Source of the DNA: Strix aluco
Taxonomy: Eukaryota; Chordata; Aves; Strigiformes; Strigidae
Length of the DNA stretch: 64,000 nucleotides
Direction of reading: 5' to 3'
NCBI RefSeq assembly: GCF_031877795.1
Contig: NC_133939.1
Span: forward strand, 4,321,698 to 4,385,697
A program made the translations under genes and the position numbers. The notes under the pieces are model-generated. The model made no database searches and had not been told where the DNA came from. It saw only the letters and a list, made by a program, of their open reading frames with translations. Positions 1 through 11,100 of this stretch are shown one piece after another. How positions within the stretch are numbered: position 1 is the stretch's first letter; each line of letters starts with the position of its first letter.

Positions 1-659
1 TTTTGCTTTGGGGGGGAAAGGCGCTGTGGGTGTGCAGGTGGGGAGCATTGTGTAAATGCGTATGGCAAATGGGTTTGGCAGCCTGACTGGGGGACAGGGC
101 AGTGCACGGGGTAGGAGCTGCTCACCTGTACGTGCTGTTTTGGTGGGTCTCAGCCTTGTGCCTGGCTCAGCACCACTGCGAGTGGTGAAGTGCCCCAGGG
201 CCAGCAGTGCTGCAGGGAGCTGGCCTGTGCTGCAAGTCAGGGATGATGGTCAGAGGTTGTTCAAAGTCTCAACGCAACTCTCTGCTCTGCAGTAATGACC
301 CACATCCCTTGGGTTTACCCATAAAACACAGAGCTGATCACAGCGATACACCTGCAGCTTGGTTGTTCTTAAGCTCTTCTTGTTGGCAAGAAGCAAATGA
401 TTCTCTCGGCGCATCCTCGGGAGGATGTGCAGCATGGGGACGCCTCTGGGATCTATCCCAAGGACAGACCCCAAGGAACTGTCTGGGAATATTCTGGAGA
501 AGACAGTAAAATAAGTGTGTTTTGACTACTTCTGACAATGAGCTATTGGGTGTTGTACAAAGATAAGTGACTATGAAAATGACTGGTTTGATTTCTGTTC
601 TAACAGAACTTCAGCTCTCTTAGTACTGAGCAGAGGGGCAATAAAAACACAATTTACAT
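1..659. other. Intergenic DNA upstream of C3orf70
   Basis: I recognise no gene, RNA or repeat here. Short open frames of up to about 100 codons exist on both strands but resemble nothing I know and look like chance. Confidence 0.6.
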
Positions 660-905
660 AATGGCCTCAAGTTGTGCCAGGGAAGGTTTAGACTAGATAC
701 TAGGAAGTGTTTCTTTACAGAATGGGTTGTTAGGTGTTGGAATGGGCTGCCCAGGGAGGTGGTGGAGTCCCCATCCCTGGAGGTGTTCAAGAGGCGGGTT
801 GACATAGCGCTGAGGGATCTGGTGTAGCTGGGATCTGTCAGAGCTGGGTTAACGGTTGGACTAGATGATCTTCAAGGTCCTTTCCAACCGAGATGATTCT
901 GTGAA
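660..905 (+). mobile_element. CR1 LINE 3' end, diverged
   Basis: The segment runs from 'atggcctcaagttgtgccag' through 'gaatgggctgcccaggga' to the typical CR1 end 'ggttggactagatgatct' and 'gatgattctgtg'. It covers the last part of the reverse transcriptase frame and the short 3' UTR. It is 5' truncated, as CR1 copies usually are, and more diverged than the copies at 14600 and 24171. The old open frame is broken by stops. Confidence 0.9.
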
Positions 906-1319
906 TATGACAGGGAAACAAGCCCACCACTACACTTAGGAAACCCAATAATGCAGCCACTGCTCAAGATAAATCCAAACTTCAATTTTGGCCTAAAGAT
1001 ATGACTGTTGGGGAAAAACCAATACACTTCTATATCATTATTAACGAAAACTGTATCTACTGATCAAATTGGAAGACAAAGATTATCAGTGTTTTTAAAA
1101 TCACTGCATGCTTAAATGGTTTTCCTGATCGGATGACCTGAGAATAAGTAGGATGAAGAATAAAATGCCAAACAAGAACTGTCTGTGCCCCGGGCCACGT
1201 GTGCAAGCAGCTCAGTCTCCTGCTCCATTGATGCTGGCACCGCAGGGACGATCTGTGTCCACTGGTCTCATAAAACAGCCACGAGCCCCACACTTGGAGC
1301 GCCCTGGATCATGGCACCG
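906..1319. other. Intergenic DNA between CR1 and CpG island
   Basis: AT-rich sequence grades into the GC-rich island. I see no gene or repeat. Promoter-proximal elements could lie here but none can be named. Confidence 0.5.
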
Positions 1320-1890
1320 AGCCTGCTCGCACTCCCGGGGGGCTGCCGGCCGCATGCGAGGCTGCCCGGACCCCACTGAACACGTCGGGGGGGGTCCGGA
1401 GGAGCTCCGCACGCCCTGTCACGGCAGGGGCAGAGCGGGGTGCTGCGGGGTGCTGCGGGGAGCCGGCGGGCCCGGGGGTACCTGGCGGCGGTGGCCCGCC
1501 GGCGTTGCTGCCCTCTGCGGGGAGCCAGGCTGGCTCAGGCAGGGCTGGGCGCTGCTCCCCCGCGTACTCCCGCCGCTGCAAGATGCCTTTGCAAAATCGG
1601 TGAAATCCCACGATGGGTCACAGGTACGGCAGGTGCCCGGCGGGGCGGAGCTGCTGTGCCCGGCGTGGCTCCGGGCCGGGCCTCGGGACGCCGCCATCCA
1701 CCTCCCGGCTCCCGGAGCGCCTTCGCCCTTGGCTTCGCCCGGGCGGCCGGCGGAGCGGGCGGGGCTGCCGGGCGGGGCGGGGCGGGGCGGCGGCCCGGGG
1801 AGGAGCCGGCGGGGCGGGCGGCCGGGCCCTGCCCGCGGCGCTGCCCCCCGCGGCGCTGGGCGGGCGGGCGGTCCCCGCTGCGGCTCGGCG

Positions 1891-1959
1891 CCTTCTCCTC
1901 CTCCTTTTCCTCCTCCTCCTCCTCCTCCTCCTCCTCCTCCTCCTCCTCCACCTCCTCCT
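1891..1959 (+). repeat. (TCC)n polypyrimidine tract in the C3orf70 5' UTR
   Basis: An almost pure TCC/CTC run of about 65 bases ends some 40 bases before the start codon. On the transcript it would be a C/U-rich leader; the opposite strand is a purine GGA run. In the reading frame of C3orf70 it would encode a serine run if translation began upstream, but no in-frame ATG is present there. Length variation between individuals is likely. Confidence 0.9.
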
Positions 1960-2000
1960 GGCCGCTGCGGCGCGGGGGCTGCGGGCGGAGCGGCGGCGCC

Positions 2001-2172
2001 ATGAGCGGGGCGGCGGCGAAGAGCGAGAAGCTGGACGAGGCTCAGGCGCTGGCCCGCAGCTGCGCGGGCAGACCCGACTTCCAGCCCTGCGACGGGCTCT
2101 CGCTCTGCGCCACCCACAGTCACGGCCGCTGCTTCCGCCTCCACTGGTGCTGCCACCTGGGATGGTGCCACT
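2001..2172 (+). CDS. C3orf70: C3orf70 coding exon 1
   Basis: This exon holds 57 codons plus one base, from ATG at 2001 to a GTGAGT donor at 2173. The last codon (Cys58) is split T|GT across the intron. The exon lies in a CpG island, directly downstream of a (TCC)n tract. The same frame stays open upstream to about 1440 but contains no ATG there, so 2001 is the first AUG in frame. Confidence 0.93.
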
Positions 2173-5100
2173 GTGAGTGAGTGAAGCCACCGGCGGGGCC
2201 CGGCGGGACCGGCCCGCCAGGCGCCCGCCCCCGGGGCTGTCCCCGCCCGCGGTGCAGCGCGGAGCCTTCGCCGCGGGGACCGAAGAGGGAGGGCGGGGGG
2301 GAACGGACACCCCGAACTTGGGGGCGGCCCCCGGCGGGGTGGCGGGGCGCGGCGGCGCTCGGAGAGTCGCCTCGGTGCCCGGAGCCCCCGCGGAGCCGGT
2401 GGGGAGGGAGAGCGGCCGGCGGCGCCCGCTCCTGCCTTCGCCCGCCGCTGCTGCCCGCCCGCCGGAGGAGGCACCCGCCGGCTGCTTCGTCCGCGGTTCT
2501 AATCTTTTCCTCCTCGCAGGCGTACGGTTTAAAACCTTTTGAGTAGAGAAGCAACTGCTTCACGATATATAGAGCAGATAGTCACTGCTTCAAAATCCAG
2601 TGTTGACCCAACTCTGTTGAAAAGGCGCCCGACGACTTTAATATCTGTGTTCGGGATACTGATGTGTATCATCATGGAGGCTGGGATTGAACGGTGGATG
2701 TCCAAACATAGTTTGATGAATAATTAATCACATAAGAGAGGCTTTTCAGACAGCCTGTCGGTGCGAGGTCAGGAAATGGTGATGGAGCTGTGTACTTGGG
2801 TTGTGTTGCGTTTTGGAGATCTTAAAGCCTGGATGATCGGGGTTAAAGTTGGACTCTTATGTGAGGGTTGCCTGGTGCTGCTGAAGATGTCCCTCGATCC
2901 CTGACATCCCATTCTCCTTTTAAGTCTGTCATCATCTCTCCTTGTAATTGAATCTCCTACATGGATTCCCCGTCACGCTTTTGCACATTTTGCTTAATGG
3001 GGAAAAGGGCCTGCCTAAAAAAACACCTTTTGTTTGGTTGAGAGCTTCTATTTGAATTAAATATACACTCTAGGAGTTTGGGGTTCATTTGAAATCAGTT
3101 CAGAACAGTGGGGTTTTTCCTGTCTGTACCCTGTGTGGTGGCACAACTGGCCACGTGAGAAGGTGCCACCATAGTCACCTGCTGCACAGGGGCAGGGAGG
3201 TCTCGTTGGTATTTCATCGATGACACAAAAGCCCTCAAGTTATGACCTAGATATAGTCTTTTCCAAAATGTCTCTGGTCTCGGTTATTTGTGGTTGCCAT
3301 CAAGATGCACGAGCTGATAAGCACTCTGGAGTACAGGGTCAGAGCTCAAAATGGTGTTTATAAACTGGAGATGTTACCTGAAGTCAACTGAGGATGGTCT
3401 TGGGAAGAGAAAGTCAAATGTGGATCTGGGAACACCTGGAGGAGTGACATTGCAGAGAAGGATCTGGGGATTAAGATGGATCGCAAACTGAGTGTGCGTC
3501 AGCAGCAGGAGGCTTTTGTGGTAGAAAAATCCAAAACCAGAACCCGAGCCTTCACTTGGGGATGCATTAACAGGAGCATTGCAAGCGTGCAATTTAATTA
3601 GTCTCTTCAGCTCAGTAATGATGAAACCAGACTGATGGGCTTAGTTTTGAGCATTGCACTTTAAAAAGCTGTAGAAGAATTGGGGAGGTTCTGTAGGAGA
3701 TTGTTGGATCAGCTTAGAAAATATGATTTACAAGGGGGTGCAAAAGCAAAGGGGCTGCTTGGGCTGTAGAAGACTGATGGAGGAAGGGGAGATGAGCTTT
3801 GAAAAGCGTAAAGTAGCCTTGCAAAGAAAGCTGTGTTCTAGTCCTTGTTTGTGCAGACTTGGAAGATAACCAGTTATCCTTACCTGTGGCAAAGAAAGTT
3901 TGGGTTTGGATAGTAGAAAAGATTTTAACTAGAAAGAGAAATGAAGCAAGGGAATGAGAGTACTTAAGGAGGTAAGGAATCACGGTTTCTTGAAGGCCTT
4001 TAAGGAAGGCTTAGACTGGTGTCTCTTAGGAGTTACACAGAGCTGATTCCCTCTTGGAAGGACCACTTGAGATCTCATCCAACCCTTAGCTTCCCTGTGG
4101 CAATCATAAGATTTAAAAATAACTATAGCTTCTGCAAGAAGTACAGACTTCATTCGCAATTCCTCCTTTACGGCTAAGGAAACTGAGATACATTTGCCCC
4201 ACAAAACTATGATTTTTAAGGAAGTCACATACCTCATTTTCTTGTTTAATCTTCTGAAAGCCATGAAGAAGCGCACTCCCTTCTTGCCCCCTTATTTCCT
4301 GATGCATATTTCAGAGCTAAGGATCTCTTTGTATCCTGCTCCTGCAGAATGAGTTGAGTTGGACTTTAAAGGGGTAAGAACGAGGCCTATAATGGAAAAT
4401 TGTATAGAGGTCAGAGATGTAATTAAACAGTGTTGGGAGTTATCTTCCATAAACGCAGTGCTGTAATACTGACTTGGAAATCCTCAGAGGGTTCTTGAAA
4501 GTGGTTTTCTGTGATTCTTGAGAGCTGTATTGGGGTACAGGAAGCTCTACATCAATTAAAATGGCCTTTGAAGTATTATTTTCCATCAGTGTCCAAGGTC
4601 CTGGAGAATGTCAACTCAGTTAAAGTGCACTTACACTGAAAAATTACAAGAACTCACCACCACGACAATGAGTAGATTGGCTCCTCATGTGTATTCAGGA
4701 TCACATCTGCTTACTTCAGTGGCAGAAGCAATTTAGCGTTGCAGAGCCACTTGGCTATAGAAGTAATAATTGAGAAGGAACCTAGTCTGAATTCCCCAAA
4801 GCCATTTTTGTTGGCATGCTCTGAAGTGAGCAGTACTTTAAGCGTTCTCTTTACCTGCGATGTTCCTCTGTCCGTAAAATGCAATAATAGCTGGCAGGCA
4901 AAATCACAGAGACTGTTTAGTGTATCCAAACAGCTCCAAAAACTTCAAGTGCTGTAGGTATCTGTATAACTTCTGTGTCTAAGCATGGGAATTTATTTTG
5001 GGTCGTTTTCAGTCTGTTTTGGGCTTGACAGGAAACAGATTTCCCTGTGAGATGGGAGGTGGTTCTCGAAATGTGCCCTATGCCTGGGGAACTCTGAACC

Positions 5101-8100
5101 CAACTAAAACCTCCGTAAGCAGGCGTATGCAGGTTTCAGCAGTGGCTTGGGGAGGCTGCAGGTGGGAGGGCTGGCAGGGCGCGTTGGGTGTCGCTGGGAG
5201 ACGCCTGGCTCTGTGGGCATCGGGGCTCCGGGAGAGCAGGCGGCAGCTCGTATCCTGCTGCAATAGATGTCTACAACACCCCTCGCCGGTGTGCTGCCAG
5301 ACATCCGCGCGCCTGCCGACTCTCCACGTGGAAGTGGGATGAGGGCTCAAGCCTTTGGGCTTCCCTGCAGGGAAGAAGCTGTTGGCCTGAGAGGTGTTTT
5401 GACTTCAGCCCCCATGTTTGTCCCGTTACACATTTCTCTTGCTTGTGCTGGGCCCTTTCGGTTTATCCCTGCGTGCATTCCCCTTGCCAGGGTGACAGCC
5501 CCCTGTTCACCTTCCTCCCCTCCCCTCTGACAGCCTTGTGAGGTTTTGTTTATTAGATGCAGGTTGAGAGCCTTAAATTACTCAGATCTACTTTTTCCAG
5601 AGTCAGAGAAAACATGCGGCAGAGGCAGGTCTGCAGCAAGGTGCCTGCCTGCCTTTCCTCACCTCTGGATTTCCGCTGCGGCTCTGAGTCGCACTGATGC
5701 TGTCTGTGGGGCTGCTGGCTGTGTGGTGGTACCTGCTTCTGTCAGAAGGGCTCGCATCCCCGGGGTTACATCTGTCCTGGCAGCAGGAGTTTCACTGTGT
5801 TTTGCTAATTTTACTTCCTAAGAATTAGCTCAGCAGAGAAAGCATCACACTTGATACAGCTACACGATTGCCTTCAACCCTGGACACTGCAAAAATAGGG
5901 TATTCTGTTGCAACTGTGCTCATTTTTTAATCTGAATATCTTACATTATGTTAAACACCCTGCAAAACTCTCAGTATGTTATGTTGCAGTTATCAAAAAT
6001 ATGTTATGAATAATGGTTCCACAATACTTATTTCACAGCAGTTGCATCAATAGATAGTAATTGTGCTGCCTTGTATTAGCCTTTCCGTGATTTTTTTTTT
6101 TTTTTTTTCCCTGGTTCAGCATCAAAAAAGCAGGCTTTTAGTTACTTAAAGCCTCTTGAGTATCTTATATTGAAAAATAAATGTGGCAAATAAATTTCAG
6201 TTCCACCACTTTTGTGAGATTCAGCTGTTTGGACTGTTTACAAGAAAACAAACCGAGCATGGGTGCAAGCTGTGAGGTCTCCTTTGGGTAGTCAAAGGGA
6301 AAACAGTTGCTAGGCTCAGACATGAAAAGGGATTGTGGTGGCAGTATAGGTTTGAAAAACCACAAATGGTCCCCTGCCCTTGTGTTTTGCTAAGTGGTGT
6401 GTAACACTTGCAGGTGTGCCTTGAAATAGCTTCCTGCTCCCTGGTGTGCATCACGTAATTATGGGGCTGTTACACCCTGAGTTTAGATCCAGACCTGGCA
6501 GTTTCTGTGTGAGGTCAGGCAGGCTTGGCAAGAAACCCAAGAAACTGTCATTCCTCGGCCAAGAGGAGAAAATGGGTTTCTGTGATGGGTGGCACGCCAC
6601 AAAGGGCATGTGTTTTCTGGATGGTTTTGGGGAGGAGGACTTCTCTGATTTTGGCAGTGGCAGCACATATTCTGGGGATGCAGAATCAGAGTGTATTTAC
6701 ATTTCTTGTTCATCTGCCCGCTGAACAGCGAGACCAGGGTTTCTCTTTGCTCTCAGAGCAAGCTCCATCACTTCCTCATTGTGTGTGTTTAAGGGGTGTC
6801 CGCAGCCCCCGGAGGTGGACCAACAACTGTAGCTGTGGGTCTGTGGTCGGCTCTGCTGTGTGCTCGGGCGGTGAGAGGCGATTATCCATCTCCTGCAGCT
6901 GCTGCCGGGGAGTGAAGCAAATCACTGCACCCGTGTGTACTCTGAGTAGATACTTGTTATGTTCTTCTCTGCTTGAAATACCAGTGGTTTTATTTTATTA
7001 CATTTTTAAATAAAAACATTCATTTCTCCATCCCACGAAACTGGTGAACGCTTTCTGTCGAGGCCAGCCTTGGTTATACCTCCTGCAGAGAGCGAGATGT
7101 GGTGGCGTGTGCCACACCGCATCTACCTGTCCCCTGGCAGAGCGCACGCCCTGGCCCCATGCCCCAGGTGCTGGTACCTTCCCCTGCTACGGAGTGGTGT
7201 GTGCAGCATGTCAGTAGCTCTGTGCACACAAGTAGCTTTTCTGTGGTGTCTCTCCCACCTCTCAAGCAACAGTAGCGATCAGCAGGGGCTCTGACAATCT
7301 TTGAAGCCTGTGTAATTACTCAGACCCCAGTCTGCCTGTGGGAACCGTAAGCGGGGAATCAGCAAGGCAGCCTTTCTTTCTTGTAACAGACCACCAGTAA
7401 GTGAGCTAAAATGGTTATTGAAGGTATTCAAGCGCACCATGACAGAGCTTGAGCGTCTAAAGAGGGGTTGTGTCTGCCTGCCAGCCAGCTTCTGTTGATC
7501 CTTCTATGTTAGAGAAGCAGCTACAGCCCTGGAGGGGATCCTAAAATAAGCCCTGGGGCGCTCTGCAGCATTGCATGCATTGTAGATCTCCAAAAGCCTT
7601 GATTTTGTTCTGGTGGGTTTTCTCTGCGTTATCTTTTGGTGGCTAGAAAACTCCCTGCTACATCCAGGAGAGAGCAAAAGGGCAGGGGTGTACCAGTGCT
7701 TTACGTGTATCTCTGTCCGCGAAAGGTGATGTAGACTGGAGCTTACTGGAAGTAACCACCCTGGCACGAGTGATGGCAACTTGAATTTCCAGCAGCGCTG
7801 TTCCACAGGGCAGAACTACATCCTGATGATTGAGCTGTTGGATAAACATGAAAAGGGGTTTGTAGCGTGCTTATGTTTTAAATTCTGAGACAATATTTGG
7901 AGTAGCTCATGCATTTTTCTTTGTGGAAAACTGTCTAAACAGAGATGGACCAGTGGGGCTAGAAACTCTGGGGCTGGGTGTTCTCTGAAAACAGGGCTTG
8001 TCTTGGTGGGAGGATGATTACAAATCCTAGGAGAAACGGGTATTTTTCATTTGCTTTTGTTGTGAAAAGGATTTGAACACCCATCCAGTTTAAGTCCATG

Positions 8101-11100
8101 TATCCAGACAAAACATTTGTGCACAAGCAAGGCATTATGCTGAGCACCAGGCAAGAGCTGCAGAGAGGTGGATTTTTCATCTTGTAATGGGAAAAGACTT
8201 TTAATGAGGATTTGCTGCCTGTGGCTGTGCAAGATCTTCTCTTCACCTGTATTTTGAAGAGCTACGATATCCTAGCTTCATTTCACTGAGCTGTACACAA
8301 TGAAGGAGAGAATGTCAGCTTAATATATTCTGAAGTGTAACTCTAAGGGAAAACACTTATCCACTAGTTTTTATGGTGTATCATTCTGGACCTGGATTGT
8401 GTTTTGTTGCTCTAGTTTTAGTTCTGATCTGCAAATCACAGTATGAATGTACTATTGATGCTGTGTCTCAGAAAGAAAACCCACACGTGTAGCTTCATCA
8501 TACCCTGTGGGACAGCAGTTGCCTTTTTGAAAGAAACTGCTGGCATTCATTTTGAAATCCTTTCTATAATACAGTTATGTTAAGAGACATGCATGTTATA
8601 TTCTTATTGATAACAAAACCCCTGGTATCACTTAACAGGAATAGACCACAGGAAAATCTTTGAATTCAGGTTACTTGCTGTAAGTACATCTTGTAGGACT
8701 AACTCTCCTATGCCTCATACAGGATTGAACAGAAATCACTGCACTGCTTTCTCCAAAAGTCCTGAGAAAAAGGGGCCTTGTGTTCCAAAATGCTTTCTGC
8801 CAGCCAGAAACTCTCGTTTGTCATGCGTGACCGTGAGGCTGTGTTTTGTAATCTGCCTGTCCACCTGAGGAGCGTGATTCACAAAGAATTATGTCTGCTT
8901 GCCCCAAACTCAGTGATCTGCTGGTAAGAGCCTCTGAGAGTTGCAGATAAATGACACCTCTCGTCTGTAGCTGCTTGAAGGGTTAACATGCTGTTTTCAT
9001 GAAGCCTGCTCAGGACTAGCCTGAAATGAAGGCTGTGGATGTTTCCTACTGGAAGCAAGTACTTCCAAAGGAGAAGTTCATTAACATTGCATCCCGACAG
9101 CTGGTGTGGTTGTCTGTGAATTCAGGACATTCTAAACAGCTTCGTGGTGAAGGTTGAGCCTCTGCTCCTGCTCGGAGGTCCCCATTCTGGTAAAAGGCTT
9201 CAGGCACTTTTCTCACTGCAGAGTAACAGCTCAAAGATAAAACTTGTACTGGAGTACAGTGCCTGTGGCAAGCGTGTGGCTTCCTTCCTGGACTCTGCAG
9301 GTGAGGAAATCTGTTTGCTAGCTTGAATCTGCAAGTGTGCTTACTCCGAGCACCTAAACGCAGAAGTGTAGAGCTGCGGTGCCTTCTAACACGTTATCCT
9401 TACCCTTGTGGTCACTGATGGATGTTTCATGTGTCTTAAACTGCAGCCCATGGTCACGTCCTTGCGTTGCCCTGTGAGGCAAACCGAGTCACGAGGTTGT
9501 CATCTTCGTGGTTTCCATCCTGCAGGTCTGCAGAGCTGTGTGCTCAGGTTTTCTGGAAGCACTGAAGAGGGCTTTCAGGTACTTGGCACTGGACCTCAGA
9601 TTTCCTGGCAGCACCTGTGTGCTCATCAAGAATTTGTTTTGTGGCTGCTCATGCGGATGCAACCAGAAGAGCTGGGCTTGTAGAGAATGGTATCTTAGGG
9701 TGTTTTTATGTAATGGCTCTCAATTTAACCAACGCTGCCTTACACTTCATGACTCACTTCAAGCCTTGGTAACTTAGTTCTGCACATTGGTAAGGCTATA
9801 CCAGAAATTTTTGTTTTCGTAGGGGACTAAAAGCAAAATGCTTTACTCACAAACATCGTAAGATGTTCCAGAATGATAGCTGTGACAGCGTGGGCTTAGC
9901 TGTTGATGGATGGCACAAGCTTATACTAATGTAAAAAGCTGGTTGACAGTAGATTGGATTCCAGGTAGTGTGTATATATATGTCTCTCTCTTTTTTTTCT
10001 CTCTCTCTCTGCATATAAACTGGCCCTGTTTTAGTGTGTTTTGCTTTTTATCCCAGTACCTTCATGAATTTATCTGTCCACAAGATAGAGTATGTTTTCA
10101 TAATGGCTTTGATTCTTCACTAATCAATTTTTATGTAGTGACTGATCACAGAATTCAAGAAGTGCAGCTGGTGCAGTTTAGAGATGTTTTTGCCAATAGT
10201 TCAGTATATTCACATAGATGGAAGTCAAAAACCTACTGGGAAAGTAAAATCTGATTGCTTGGCAACTGGGCCTTGTTTTTAATATACCCATACTTTAATT
10301 TAGCCAACGTAACAGTTGGAATTTATATATAACCTATGTTGTAAAACAATTTCAACAAGAGGCAGGCATTTGTATTCTTGTTCTCACTGGTGGCTGCAGA
10401 GCTTGAGAGCCCACATGTGTGCTCTCAAAACTGCTTGTTTTGCTTGTGTACTTGTGTGCTCTGCTGTCCTCCCCCTCGCTGCTTGAGGTGTGATGCCAGT
10501 GCTGGAGCACACCTGCAGCAGTTTCAGGCAGGGTGCTGTGTGGCTGCATGTGTTGTTTGGCTTTCAGTGCTTTGCTCATCCCGAGCCACATTCCAGGTGT
10601 TTGCACTCACTCACAAATGCCTCTTGTCCCTGGTGAAAGGCTTGAACACCATCAGTTGTGTCAGGGTGGACTGATCAGTCTTGCAGTCTTCTGCACATCC
10701 CCACCAGCATTAGCCCATCCGTGGGCAGGGCAGGCAAAAGAAGACACTCATCTTTTTTTCTTTGTTTTTCCTACCCTGTGCCACTAGATCTCAGCGTTCC
10801 CCAGATGGTGCTGTGGGATCTTGGCCCTCTTGGTGTGAAACTGAGGGCGATGCTTTTACCTCTCCGCCAGCGTTCACTTACCCTGCCACGGCAGCAAGTG
10901 CTGAGTTTGCTCCCACCTGCGTTGTCCAGCTGCTCTGAGCCGTTTGCCCGCAGGGGCACTGTGTGACATGATGGCCCACCTCCTCCGCCTCCAAGGGTGG
11001 TACTTGGTCTTCTAATTTTTCATGCAGAGCATTGTTGGATCCCACACCCCTCCAAGGGAAGGGCTGGCGCCCATACTCGCACACATCAGCCTCACGTGGT

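Larger units (their letters stand above)
1320..2490 (+). promoter_or_regulatory. C3orf70: CpG island and probable C3orf70 promoter
   Basis: The block is very rich in G, C and CpG compared with the AT-rich flanks, and it spans exon 1 and the start of intron 1. Several GC boxes stand at 1771-1790 (repeated GGGCGG). I see no TATA box, which fits a dispersed CpG-island promoter. The transcription start cannot be placed from sequence; between about 1600 and 1900 is likely. Confidence 0.75.

Noticed and set aside
1153-2004. 283-codon plus-strand frame across the CpG island
   Set aside because: It is out of frame with C3orf70, rich in G, P, A and R, and explained by the scarcity of stops in GC-rich DNA.
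1618-2310. Arginine-rich minus-strand frame over the (TCC)n tract
   Set aside because: The long arginine run is only the GGA repeat read in another frame.
1419-2474. 351-codon minus-strand frame over C3orf70 exon 1
   Set aside because: Its polyglycine and polyproline content comes from the (TCC)n and GC repeats; it is a shadow of the CpG island.
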